From Piezodorus guildinii (Eukaryota; Arthropoda; Insecta; Hemiptera; Pentatomidae), in assembly GCA_023052935.1 (NCBI GenBank), contig CM041292.1, positions 93,045,169 to 93,109,168 of the forward strand: DNA of 64,000 bases, given 5' to 3'. The translations under genes and the position numbers were made by a program. This document shows positions 54,593 to 64,000 of the stretch, piece after piece. The notes below the pieces were generated by a model. It searched no databases and had not been told where the DNA came from. It saw nothing but the letters and a program-made list of their open reading frames with translations. Position 1 is the first letter of the stretch, and the number at the start of each line of letters is the position of its first letter.

Positions 54593-55945
54593 AAAATCTG
54601 GTGCGGGCAACACACGACTTTCACTTATCTCCATTTTTAAAGATACATGATTCGATGATGATTCGGCCCCGCGTTGGCCCTTGGGGGTCCTCCTGCCGGC
54701 CGTCTCGACGCGAAGAGGTTGTGCTCGCGCGACTTCGTATAGGACACTCTAGGTTGACCCACGGTTATCTCATGGCCCGTGGACATCCGCCTCTCTGTCG
54801 ATCATGTCAGGTTCCTCTCTCAATCACATCCTCACAGAATGCCGACAATATACCGCTTCACGTATTCTTTTCAACCTCCCCACCGATCTGTCGCTTCTTC
54901 TCTCTGATTCCTCTCCTCATATAACTAACATCTTTCGCTTCCTAAAGTCAAACCATCTTTACTCTCAGATCTAAACTATACTCTCACTCTACTCCTATAA
55001 TCATGTAACCTGTGTCTAACGGTGTAAAGGCGAACATGACCCTGGTGGTTGTCGCCTCGAAAAAAGAAAAAAAAAAAAAAAAAAAGATACATGATACATA
55101 CAGTTAGAGATAAAAATACGTGAAATTATTAAGGAATTAATCAAATTGAATTTATATAGAAACATGTGTTTTATTAAAAAATCTATTATATTATTATCTT
55201 TAATAATAAGTTAGTTCTATCTTCTTTTCACCACTCTCCATTAACTTCTAAAAGCTTGTGTATGAGATGATATTTTTTCTAAAATCTTTAGCTTTCCAAC
55301 GGTATATCATACATGTATATTACTGCTCTTATGATCAAAAAAGAAAAATTGCATTAAAAAAAATATTTTTTCTGTTTTCTCCTTTAGTTGGGTATCGAAT
55401 TTATTAAATTTATATATTTACCTGTTTTTCATCAGCGTTAACAAGATAATTTAGTTATTATTACTGAATCTACAAAACTAAAGGTACTTTAGGGGAAGAA
55501 AATTTAAAATATCGGCATTTAAGCCCTGTCAGACCATTTTTATCCAAATAATACCTACATGATATTAAAGCCTATTAAATTTTACATCGATATAGCGAAT
55601 TGAATCAAAATCGTCGGAACCGTTTTCGAGAAAATCGAAAAAAGGTGCAAAATGCATACTATAAAGTGCCTCTTCTGGTAAGCTCATTTTGATGAAAAAA
55701 GATTTGTCACGTCTCGGGCGTATAGTTGTCTTTAATATGAAATTTCAGTTTCATAGGACTAACCGTTTCCGCCCGGGAGTTACCACATACACACACACAC
55801 ACACACACGCACAGACCTTTTTGCGGGACTTGGTTATTTGGACTCAGGGGACCCTAAAACGTGTATTTGCGTTGAAAACTGGAATTCGAAAATTTTCACG
55901 ATCGCAATACTTCCCCTTTCTATATATAGTAAGTGAAAGTAAAAA
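54593..55945 (+). repeat. F1 repeat, full copy interrupted by a LINE fragment
   Basis: It starts AAAATCTGGTGCGGGCAACA and ends TATATATAGTAAGTGAAAGT. It has (CA)n at 55786-55813. The insert at 54652-55082 has a clear target duplication. Confidence 0.92.
54652..55082 (+). mobile_element. LINE fragment with ORF2 C-terminal end, nested in F1
   Basis: The sequence ends in a poly(A)-rich tail and is flanked by a 13-bp direct repeat, AAAGATACATGAT (54639-54651 and 55083-55095). It encodes RREEVVLARLRIGHSRLTHG, then YLMARGHPPLCRSC and, after a frameshift, ITHILTECRQY-like and LPTDLSLLL residues. This is the region after RNase H (LARLRIGH.RLTH, C..C, H.L..C) at the C-terminus of Jockey/I/R1-group ORF2. 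The family is different from the LINE at 3137-7000. Confidence 0.85.
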
Positions 55946-56400
55946 GTGGTACAAAACTGGAATATCATATTTAAGACTACTATACGCCCGAGATGTTACA
56001 ACAAATTTTTCACCGAAATTAGCTGACAGGAAGTACTAGTTAATACCATCTATACATTTTATAACTTGTTACAATCTTCTAAAAACGGCTTTAACGATTT
56101 TGATTAGACTCACTATATCAATGTAAAATTTCATGAGCTTTAATATCGTATAGATTTTATTCTGATTAGGAAGTATTCAGGCAGGGCTTAGTGCCGATAT
56201 TTAAAATTTCCTTCTTCTTATATATCTTTAATTTTCTAAATATATATAAGTGTTTTTGAACTTAAAAACAGTAAAATAGATGCCGTTGGAAAGCTAAAGA
56301 GTTTACAAAAAATTGTAAATGTTAATAGAGATAAGTGAATTTTGATAATTTTGGTTCACAATGGTGGTAAGTAAACTTTGTGTGTTATGCTAAACAAACG
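55946..56400 (-). repeat. F1 repeat, 5' two thirds, inverted next to the previous copy
   Basis: It contains ACTATACGCCCGAGATGTTA, AACGATTTTGATTAGACTCA and ends GGTGGTAAGTAAACTTTGTG. It forms a tail-to-tail pair with the copy at 54593-55945. It ends about 45 bp before exon 4. Confidence 0.75.
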
Positions 56401-56445
56401 GTAAATTTAATCATTAGCGGCTTAATAGTGAATTCACTTTTTTAG

Positions 56446-56768
56446 ATGATGTGATGAAGAGACTACCAGGCATGCTGTCTGAAGAGCAGAAGATGGGATT
56501 GGCGAAGGAGAATGATCAATTGAAGTTTCTTGAAAACAAATATTTGAAGAAGAAGGAGCAACTGGAACAGGCGCTGAAGGAACTGGAAGACGATGACAAA
56601 GTGGACGCTGACCTCCTGAGATCCATAACCTCGGAGCTGGAGATGGACATGGACGGCTACGACTTCGATGCCGAGAACGAGGAGCTGGACAGAATCATCA
56701 ACGAGCTCAAGGAAATGACAAAGGAAATTCCCCAGGCTAGTGGGAAGATTGAAGAAATAAATGATTGA
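56446..56768 (+). CDS. Uncharacterised acidic coiled-coil protein, exon 4 and stop
   Basis: It completes Asp110 and encodes residues 111-216 up to the TGA. DDVMKRLPGMLSEEQKMGL is followed by a long charged helix (KENDQLKFLENKYLKKKEQL), an acidic segment (DDDKVDADLLRSITSELEMD, MDGYDFDAENEELD) and a second helix (RIINELKEMTKEI). Heptad-like Leu spacing at about 124-160 and 190-207 suggests coiled coils. The strong third-position GC signal (CTG, GAG, AAG, GAC codons) contrasts with the AT-rich neighbourhood and supports a real conserved exon. Function is unknown. Confidence 0.9.
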
Positions 56769-56873
56769 ATAGAATTATGATATAAACATTAAAAATATGA
56801 CAGTAAACATGGATTTCGATATAGAATAGCGTTGTCCAGCTAGTCAGTAGCTTTGAGATGTAATGTCCACGAT

Positions 56874-56879
56874 AATAAA
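56874..56879 (+). terminator. Polyadenylation signal AATAAA
   Basis: An AATAAA lies 106 bases after the stop codon of the four-exon gene, in GATAATAAAGATATTCC. This is the likely mRNA 3'-end signal, followed by a T/GT-rich stretch. Confidence 0.6.
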
Positions 56880-57031
56880 GATATTCCTTGTTAATCTCTA
56901 TTGTTCGGGATCAGGTATATCTTATGAAATAATTTATTATTATTTATATATATTATAAATATATTTCTGAAGTATCAACGATAAATATATTATTGGTTGA
57001 GTATATCTGAGTAGCAGAATTCTCTTCCAAG

Positions 57032-57272
57032 AAAAAAAAACCTGTGCTACTACAACCCATGAAGAATCTTGGGCTCAGCAAATAGAGATTCGTACTGTTT
57101 CAAGGCCAACGGCCGTACAATGAGGTGATTCGGCCATTTTTGGGTACCCACTTTATAGAGGCTGAGTCTGCCCCAGGAGGGTATAAATAGAATAAATATT
57201 TTTCCGTCACAACTGGGATTCGAACCCAGGAGCCGGAGCACAGTGCTCTATCCACTAGACCTCGCCGCTCCC
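57032..57272 (-). mobile_element. SINE-C, tRNA-derived, with target-site duplication
   Basis: Reversed, it starts with GGGAGCGGCGAGGTCTAGTG and GATAGAGCACTGTGCTC (A box), then GGGTTCGAATCCC (perfect B box), a body with CAAAAATGGCCGAATCACCT, and a poly(A) tail. Direct repeats AGAATTCTCTTCCAA and AGAAATTCTCTTCCAA flank it. The tRNA-like head would fold as a cloverleaf, but the body and duplication show it is a SINE and not a tRNA gene. Confidence 0.92.
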
Positions 57273-57501
57273 AAGAAATTCTCTTCCAACGAAGATTATT
57301 TTCAAGTTTTAAATGTAAATATCAATCTATTTAAATCATACAAAATATTAATTATATTTTTTGTGTTTTTACTGAAGATACACATTGACGAATATTATCA
57401 ACGAAATAGAGATTGCCATTAAACTTTAAAGTGATAATTATAATAGGATAATTTTATGGGAATTTATGTCACCCTCCATTTTACTTTCCAGCGATATATA
57501 A

Positions 57502-57507
<6 letters not shown>

Positions 57508-57562
<55 letters not shown>
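57508..57562. repeat. (TA)n microsatellite
   Basis: About 27 TA units. Confidence 0.95.
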
Positions 57563-57564
<2 letters not shown>

Positions 57565-57823
57565 TGAGTGTCTTATCATATTGTTATAGCAGATACTATA
57601 TCTTAAATGGAACAAAAAAGTTTAAATTTCCCAGAAGGTCTAGAAGTCTAAGATTGAAAATAAGAAATTAAGTGTCGCAAAACGTTAGGCAGAAAATTAA
57701 ATTTTATTATTTCTAAGAATATTCGGACATTTCAAGGAGCTATTACTCTTCTATCGTTAGGTTTTTCCGGGTCTCAAAAAAAAAAAAAAAAAAAAAACCT
57801 TGTTCATTTTTTTAGCTTTAGTT
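57565..57823. other. No recognised feature
   Basis: AT-rich DNA and a poly(A) run at 57776-57798. Confidence 0.5.
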
Positions 57824-57827
57824 TGTT

Positions 57828-57935
57828 GGTTAATTTATTTAACGTCAATTTGTGCTACTGTGGCTAATCGGACTATATTACATTTGGAGTCCTAAATTTT
57901 TCTTATACAGGTTTAATTAGGATAAGGGTCTAATT
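57828..57935 (-). mobile_element. SINE-A, 3' part only
   Basis: AATTTATTTAACGTCAATTT, GCTACTGTGGCTAATCGGAC and AGGTTTAATTAGGATAAGGG. The tRNA-like head is missing. Confidence 0.75.
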
Positions 57936-58129
57936 AGCTTTTAACTGTGACAAAACAAACCTACCTTTTTGGCCAAACGAAGATATGAGGAAGCAAAAAT
58001 TAAAAAAAAAAAAAAGTCAAAATAGAAAATTTGTGCTTAATATTTGGATCGTGAATGACTAGTCATATTGTGGGAGCCAATACTAGAAAAACAAAAAAGT
58101 TTATATCACCGGTAGTCCGATTGTCAATT

Positions 58130-58272
58130 GTTAAAAATAATAATAATAATTGGCCTGCCGAACCCGAAGGCCGATACCACCCAGTATTGCCTACACAGCC
58201 AATGATCATCGTTCAAGCCCAAGCCTCCGATATCAGACTTAACACAAACCTCCCATCGACGCTTTGGTATGC
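58130..58272 (-). mobile_element. RTE-like LINE 3' fragment with (ATT)n tail
   Basis: Reversed, it reads GRP..KRRW-like with frameshifts, then GGLGLNDDHW and a VVSAFGF-like end, followed by (ATT)n. It matches 3000-3157 and is the third tail of this family in the window. Confidence 0.6.
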
Positions 58273-58274
58273 CT

Positions 58275-58880
58275 ACCAGTTAGTTCAGTGAATACCCACT
58301 TTTTCAAAATTCGTTCTTCACTGAGCCCAACAACTTCACTTGCCCATTTGAGTCTCCGTGATTCTATCAATACAATTATATTCGTAGGATACAAGATCCG
58401 CAAGTCCGGGTTGTACAACCTTCTAAACTCCCCAGTGACCCCATCTCTCTTTGGACCAAATATATTTTACGCAGCACCTTATTTTCGAAAACGTCTTAAG
58501 TTGTTCATCCTTCAAAGTAAAGCGGCCACGTTTCACATTCGAAAAGAACCGTCGGAAGAATAATAGTTTTATTCTTATTAGTGTCAATGGTTGGGGACAA
58601 AAATCAAATTTAGGGATTTTTCTGTTATCCTTGGTTTTCATTGAACAGAAAAAATCTCAAAATTTGATTTTCCTCCCTACCCGTTCAGACTTTTTTGTTC
58701 CACTGATGGTCTAGCATTAGATCTCACAATATTACGAGACATTTATAAGACACCCTGTCTACTCTTATTTACGGAGATATGATGATGACATCTTCTTGAT
58801 ATGTCATTTCTTATTTTTAGTTTATTATGCAAGGATGATCAGGGCGATATCCTCGTATGTCGACAGATTGGAATTTTTCA
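58275..58880. other. Unassigned DNA
   Basis: Several overlapping frames of 70-100 codons on both strands (58264-58714), none with a recognised domain. The composition is near average. It might be an old transposon. Confidence 0.3.
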
Positions 58881-58884
58881 TTAG

Positions 58885-59040
58885 ATCTAGAGCCTGGGTG
58901 AGCCCCAGAAGGTTCTGGTTGTTCCAGAGTCAGCCCACAGCGGGAAAAAAACGAATAAATAATTGTTCAGCCACAACCGGGTTTTAATCTTTGACCGGAA
59001 ACAGTTGCCTAGTAGTGCCTTATCCATTGGACCTAAGACA
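58885..59040 (-). mobile_element. SINE-C, diverged copy
   Basis: CAGCCACAACCGGGTTTTAA (decayed B box reversed) and CTTATCCATTGGACCTAAGA (A box reversed). Shorter and more decayed than the copy at 57032. Confidence 0.65.
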
Positions 59041-59074
59041 ACCGAATAAATAAAAGGTGTTCTAGTTCTAATAC

Positions 59075-59545
59075 CATGGGACAGCGGCCTCGAGACGTTA
59101 TTTAAACATTTATACTGGAGTTCTAACACTGGTCAGATCCTCCACTCATGTACTGTTTGTTTGCTATTGCGCCCTAAATCAGCCTCCACTGGCTTACACC
59201 AGTGACACGGCTGAGAGGAGCAGGGATCTCTCGGATTCTGCTTTTCCCTCTACAAGTGGTGGGAAAAGCGCACTCTAGGGCAGCATTGTATATAATTATG
59301 ATTGTTTGTAAAATGTTTATTTATTTCTAAACTTTGTTTGTATCTGAATAATAGGTTGTTGTTGTTTTGTTTGTGTTTTTTTCTGAAAATATAGGAATTT
59401 ATTTATTTTTTATTTTATGTAATTTGACTTTATCATTATTTTCTGTATACATTGTATGAATGTGGTCTCATATCCCTATTATCTGCAATTGCTCATTCTG
59501 AAACAAATTGTTATATATCTCAATAAAGATTTAAAATAAAAATGA
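59075..59545 (+). mobile_element. Poly(A) LINE 3' fragment
   Basis: ACAGCGGCCTCGAGACGTTA, TGGAGTTCTAACACTGGTCA, ACACCAGTGACACGGCTGAG and a tail with ATATATCTCAATAAAG. It is colinear with 18710-19165, so it is the same family. Confidence 0.82.
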
Positions 59546-59574
59546 AATACAATGGGAGTTATTTGCACGGATCC

Positions 59575-59690
59575 CTAAGGTGTATTTATTTTGAAATCGT
59601 GAATTGAAAAATATAAATGATCGCGATATCCCTCCCTCTTCCCCTTCTCTCTCCTAGACATATTTCATATAGAGGTAAGGGAAAGAAAAA
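59575..59690 (+). repeat. F1 repeat, 3' terminal fragment
   Basis: TGATCGCGATATCCCTCCCT, then ACATATTTCATATAGAGGTA and AGGGAAAG. It is a decayed 3' end of the long-palindrome subtype. Confidence 0.55.
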
Positions 59691-59694
59691 ATAT

Positions 59695-60468
59695 GCGTCT
59701 TATTAATTTTTTTTTATTTTGACCGTTGGATTTTGTTTGGTCTTTTTCCTAGCGACCGGTAGAAGGGTTACCCTCAAGGACGTGATAGCCAACGATCAGA
59801 GGTCCGTTAAGACCATCCTCGGATTAAGCAGCCTGGGGTAGGGCATCTAAAAAACAGATGGCTACCAGGGAGCAGCCAGTTTTTTATAGGGCGACCCGAG
59901 GGGTGAGGAACAAAAACTAAGAAACGGAAGAAGGGGAGTTCGCGAACAGAGATTTTTTAAGAGGGGACCAGGTAGATAGGCTCTCTCTAATAGCCAGCAT
60001 GAGAATATGGGGTCAGGTGTGCTCGCTTCCGGAGCTATCTCCCTTCCATTCTTCCTCGCATCTTCTGTCATAGGCCATCCTAGAGCTGTAACAAATTACA
60101 GATTACTCCAGTTTGCATTGTCCGATGAGGCCTGGAAGGGTAGGATAAAAAGTAAGCAGCTGCGCTTTTTGGGGCAGAGATCTGAAGATCTTGTAGGATG
60201 CGGTCTAAAGGAATCCTAAACAAAAACGTAGCTGATAAGTGAAATCCAAATTTGAAATTATTTCCGTTGAAGTTATTAGAAATAATGGCAGTAAGTAGCG
60301 GATAGCGAGGGTCCGCACCGAGTCCAACTCTTTATGATTCCTTCTCATAGAAATTTCACAATTTTTGTAATATTCGATATTTGGATTACAGATATCTTGC
60401 AACCTGAAATCTAAAATTTCGAAGATTTTTTTTACAATGTTAAGTCAAAAAAATAATAATAATAATAA
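59695..60468. other. Unassigned DNA, partly GC-richer
   Basis: 59750-60230 is GC-richer than its surroundings but has only short frames and no repeat partner in this window. Confidence 0.35.
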
Positions 60469-60471
60469 CGA

Positions 60472-60762
60472 AACGCTACAACCCATGATTGCATTTATTT
60501 CGGCTTATATACAGATTCGTACTGTTTCTAGGACAATGGCCGTATAAGATGGTGTTAAGGCGCGATACTTTTCCCTAATTTCAATTTTTTTCATCAAAAA
60601 CACTTACTAGAGGCTGCATGAAACCCAATAGGGTCTCCCTACCCTTGGGTCGTACCACTGCTGAAATAAGAGAAAAAATAATCAACCTGTCACTGCCGTA
60701 ATGATCCCGGAACCCAGAGAACAGTAATATAGACTATCCACTAGACTACACTGTACTCTTAT
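60472..60762 (-). mobile_element. SINE-C, diverged longer copy
   Basis: CTACAACCCATGATTGCATT, CAGATTCGTACTGTTTCTAG and the reversed A-box region CTATCCACTAGACTACACTG. The order matches the copy at 57032-57272; an insert of about 40 bp lengthens the middle. Confidence 0.78.
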
Positions 60763-60764
60763 AA

Positions 60765-61428
60765 TTAAATTAAGGCTGACAATTAATGTAAACTCCAATC
60801 GGAAACAATAAAAAAGTAATATGGCTATTAGGAGTCCATTTACTGAACATCCCACTCCTGAAATACAATTATTACCGATCTATATGCGCATTCAAGCAAA
60901 TTGTCCTCCATACTATTTTTTGTTTAAACTTTAAATTACTTCTTCCCTCTGGGGAGCAACATAGTTACATATATTTATAGTGCTTTTTATAAACATTCAT
61001 AATTCAACTTTAATGTATAAATAAAGACATAAGCTGGAATAATTTAACAGGGGAAATATACTATTAAACACAGTAAAAATAATTCATCTATTTGTACTTG
61101 AGAAGAAATAAAAATAAGAGCATAAATTAATTGATTTTGAGCGAGTAGATGACATCAGCACTCAAACACGTCAGTCAATTTTTTCCGGGCACCAAATTTT
61201 ATTATTATCTGATTTTTATTATTCTCACTGTTAAGAGTTCTGAGCATAAGTGATGGTCAAGCCCAACTATCTCAAGATATTAATATATTCAAATATTCTT
61301 AAATTTTGTCACCATCAGAGTTATGTCGAACCCCCTGCTGAACTTTTCCCAGAACTTCCACAGATAGTTCTACACTCTCCGTGTCTGCTATTGTGTAGAC
61401 TTTGGAATTATTCCATTCTTTGACATTA
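60765..61428. other. No recognised feature
   Basis: AT-rich DNA. Confidence 0.5.
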
Positions 61429-61429
61429 C

Positions 61430-61820
61430 AATTGAGACGTTGATTTCCAAAAGGTACTAAAGGACATTTTTTACGAAACTGATTTTTTTACATATTTGTA
61501 TTCTCATCAATTTTTGTAATCTAAATCTTCTATTTTATTTTATCTAATGAGCTCTCAAGTCCTTAAAAAAATCTATTTAGAAATTCGGCCATTTTCTAAA
61601 AGTGCTAATTACGCATTTACTTTCGTTCCAATTCATACTAAAAAAATTCATTCCAAAACTTTAATATGATGTTATTAATATAGTAAAAATACAATCCTAG
61701 ATTTTAATGCAAAAAGACCGAAATTAGGTAGTTTAATAATAAAGTAATGAGAGATTTTCGCGCTTCCTGTAAAATTTCCTAGAATGGATATAGTACCTTT
61801 TGGAAATCAACGGCTCAATT
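61430..61820. mobile_element. Short TIR element related to 20294-21610
   Basis: The left end AATTGAGACGTTGATTTCCA and the right end reversed AATTGAGCCGTTGATTTCCA have one mismatch over 20 bp, and both continue AAAGGTACTA. It is 391 bp long and contains one or two weak copies of the subterminal motif. A non-autonomous derivative; no coding. Confidence 0.85.
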
Positions 61821-61824
61821 AGCG

Positions 61825-62430
61825 GTACCACGTTTTGTACCGATTTAGCTCAGACCCTAGTTCCTGATACGGAGTTTCAAACGAAGGGACAATCTTTTCT
61901 TTTTATATAAATTCGTAGCATGTCTGGTCGTATTATTATTATTTTTATTGAGTCAAAGCCTGCCTCTCCATTCATCTCCAGCCTTCTCTATTTCTTGTCG
62001 CTTCCCACCAATCTTTGAGACCAAGCAGGGTTATTTTATCTGCGTCCACTCCTTCCTGCCAGCGAAGGTTGGGTTTTCCAAATCTTCTTTTTTTATATAT
62101 ACGCTTGGTCAAAACTTTAATGAGGTTCCATCCGGTTATTTGTTCCTAATAACCAGTCTAGTGTACAGACATCCACATATAAATATATTCTACCTAAATC
62201 AATTTATTCTCTCTTCTTCCGAGCAAGCACCTTGCTCATATTCTTCTTAGGATCCTCTTTTCTAACCTAAACAGTTTTTTTTTTTTCTTTTAAGTTTATT
62301 TACTCCGTCACTTTCTTACAAAAAGTTCTGTGCGGAAATTAGATATTGTCTTATTATTTATCTTTTCGAAAAAATTATCGGAATGAGTCGGAAATGAAAA
62401 TAATTTAGCAATACAGTTATAATATGATAT
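61825..62430. other. Unassigned DNA
   Basis: The 100-codon frame at 61948-62250 lies in a slightly GC-richer region rich in CTT and CTC words. No domain is recognised. Confidence 0.35.
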
Positions 62431-62434
62431 ACCA

Positions 62435-63680
62435 AAAAATATAGCTCGCACAACCCACGGCTTTCACTAACCACTATTTTTAAAATCAATTTAAGAATTT
62501 TTTTTTTAAGAACTTCGATCAAATTTATCGTCGATTAAATAATCTAACAATGGAAATTATTATCTACAACAATCACTTAGTTTTATCTGCTTTTCATCAA
62601 TCACCATTACCTTATAGAACATACTTTTTTTTTTTTTTTTTTTTTTTTTTTATTGAGATATATTACAATTTGTTACAAAATGAACAATAATAATATTGAT
62701 AAGAGACCACATTCATACTATATATACAGAAAATAATAATAATGGTCAAATTTCATAAAATATAACATAAATTCAAATATATACAATAAAATAATAATGA
62801 TAAATAAAAAACAAAACAAATCGAAACATAAACCTATTATTGAGATAAATAAAAAGTTGGCAAATAAATAAACATCTTACACACAATCATAATTATATAC
62901 AATATATACAATTGCTAAAGGGACCCCAGCAAGCGCTTTTTCCTCCACTTGTGGAGGAAAAAGCGGAATCCAAGAGATCCCAGCACCTCTATCTCAGCCG
63001 CATCACTGGTCTGAGCCAGTGGAGGCTGAGTTAGGGCGCTGTAGCCACAAACATACCGATAGAACATACTATATTAGAAAACATGTTTCCTAGAATCTTG
63101 AGCTTTTTAAAGGTATATTATGTCAAAATTACTCTTCTTATATTCCGAAAAAAACAATTTTTGCTCTTTTCTAATTGGTTGTTAAATTCATTGAAGTTGT
63201 AGATTCTTTTTATAACTGAGAACAAGCAGGAATGATTATTTTTTTCAAAACATCCTTAGAGGATGATAATTTAAAATCTCGGCGTTTAAGCCCTGTCCGA
63301 CGATCTCAACCAGAACGATCGTCAGTGCCGTTTTTCAGATCATAAAGAGGTACAAAGTGAATAAAGTTGATGTATTAGGTGGCTCTTCTGGTTCACCGAT
63401 TTTGTTCAAGAATATACTACAATATCTCAGACACATACGCTCTAAGATGACAATATTTCAGATTTATAAAGCTTATCGTTTTGGATCTAGTCCTGTCTAT
63501 ATACACAGTAACTGACCCTTTTGTAGGATTCGGTTATTTGGGCTCAGAGAATCCTTAAACGTTTATTTCTGGAGAACAACTAAAATTACCTCATGTTCAC
63601 GATTGCGATACTTTCTCTTGCTATATATTTCATTCATATATTTGTTATTATATTTAATATTAAGTAAGTGCAATTAACAA
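62435..63680 (+). repeat. F1 repeat, diverged full copy interrupted by a LINE fragment
   Basis: It starts AATATAGCTCGCACAACCCA and CTTTCACTAACC, continues with AAGCCCTGTCCGACGATCTC and TTTTGTAGGATTCGGTTATT, and ends near AAGTAAGTGCAATT. The CA microsatellite is lost (TATACACAGT). Confidence 0.82.
62626..63058 (-). mobile_element. Poly(A) LINE 3' fragment with 12-bp target-site duplication
   Basis: ATAGAACATACT occurs at 62614-62625 and 63059-63070, on both sides of the insert. It starts (on +) with a T run, then ATTGAGATATATTACAATTT, and ends with GAGGCTGAGTTAGGGCGCTG. The 3' part is identical in order to 47795-47965; the 5' part matches 59130-59290 reversed. Confidence 0.93.
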
Positions 63681-63756
63681 TGTGAAAATTATTCTCTTAC
63701 TGTATCGTAATTAATAAATGTACGACTCTTAATATAAAAGAAAATATACGCTATAG

Positions 63757-64000
63757 GGTCACCTGTGGTGTAATGGCTAGCATAACAGCCTTCTGTTACA
63801 CTTGCCTAAGGTCGAAGGTTCAAACCTGGCAGCTGGATCTTGTATTTTTAATGGAAGTAAAAAATCCTTATTTATGCCGTCCCGAAAAAGGCGGTCATGA
63901 ACCATACCGCTTAGGTGTTGTTGTTCTAATTAAACCTGAATAGGAAATATTTAAGACACACAATGAAGCATCATCCGATTAGCCATAGCAGCATAAAGGG
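63757..64000 (+). mobile_element. SINE-A, cut by window end
   Basis: GGTCACCTGTGGTGTAATGG opens a well-kept head with an A box (TGGTGTAATGGCTAGC) and a B-box (GGTTCAAACC). The body runs to CCATAGCAGCATAAAG at the window edge. The tail lies outside. Confidence 0.9.

Larger units (their letters stand above)
51674..56445 (+). other. Intron 3, 4.8 kb, filled with repeats
   Basis: It contains a LINE tail (51698-51870), F1 fragments in both orientations, a (TA)n tract, a Tc1-like element and a complete F1 carrying a LINE fragment. The acceptor is CACTTTTTTAG. Between 52340 and 52885 I see only a GC-richer patch (52530-52650) without assignment. Confidence 0.8.

Noticed and set aside
55689..56039. 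116-codon open frame with a His-Thr run
   Set aside because: It is translated F1 repeat; the His-Thr run comes from the CA microsatellite. The same frame appears at 47225-47416.
57199..57272. tRNA gene (A and B boxes, cloverleaf-like)
   Set aside because: The sequence continues into a conserved SINE body with poly(A) tail and flanking direct repeats, and two more decayed copies exist nearby, so it is a SINE head.
57456..57671. 71-codon open frame
   Set aside because: It is produced by the TA microsatellite (alternating Ile-Tyr) and has no other content.
1..64000. CRISPR arrays, bacterial operons, plasmid or phage modules
   Set aside because: No regularly spaced repeats with unique spacers and no prokaryotic gene organisation; the sequence is eukaryotic.

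Overview
This window is AT-rich eukaryotic DNA, most likely from an insect. Evidence for that: one spliced gene with GT..AG introns, AATAAA signals, tRNA-derived SINEs with RNA polymerase III boxes, mariner transposases, Helitrons, Penelope-like remnants and several non-LTR retrotransposon families with poly(A) or microsatellite tails. There are no bacterial-type operons or ribosome binding sites. I cannot name the species from sequence alone.

Only one host gene is convincing. It lies on the + strand in four exons (48576-48601, 50981-51133, 51525-51673, 56446-56768). Spliced, it gives an in-frame 651-nt reading frame, or 216 residues, of an acidic, Ser-rich, coiled-coil protein I do not recognise. 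Its first exon starts about 140 bp after a head-to-tail array of an interspersed repeat (family F1), and its introns are full of the same repeat.

Layout. 1-1500: 3' part of a CR1/L2-group LINE (+). 1811-3157: an F4 repeat fragment, a SINE and an RTE-like LINE tail. 3137-7000: a second CR1/L2-group LINE (-) whose 933-codon ORF2 has a single in-frame stop. 7.0-10.9 kb: RTE-like and hAT-like scraps, a long TA microsatellite and an internally deleted mariner. 12.1-15.7 kb: three inverted F1 copies, a LINE tail and SINE-B with a target duplication. 17.7-22.1 kb: SINE-A, a mariner interrupted by a LINE tail, and a 1.3-kb terminal-inverted-repeat element. 26.3-29.0 kb: F1 copies with a palindromic MITE, an inverted duplication and repeat F4. 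32-33 kb: a Penelope-like remnant. 34.2-36.5 kb: F1 split by a Helitron. 37.4-38.9 kb: a SINE split by a long-inverted-repeat, foldback-like element. 40-44.5 kb: SINEs, F4 copies and microsatellites. 45.0-48.4 kb: F1 array with mariner inside Helitron inside F1. 48.5-56.9 kb: the gene. 57-64 kb: SINE-C copies, LINE tails and F1 with a nested LINE tail.

The main theme is nesting. Copies of one abundant repeat, F1, act as landing platforms for two Helitrons, a MITE, a Tc1-like element and at least three LINE tails. F1 itself has inverted termini, a 3'-terminal palindrome and an internal CA microsatellite at a fixed position. That resembles Helentron/DINE-type non-autonomous elements, but the assignment is inference. 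Long stretches between elements hold AT-rich DNA in which I see nothing definite.
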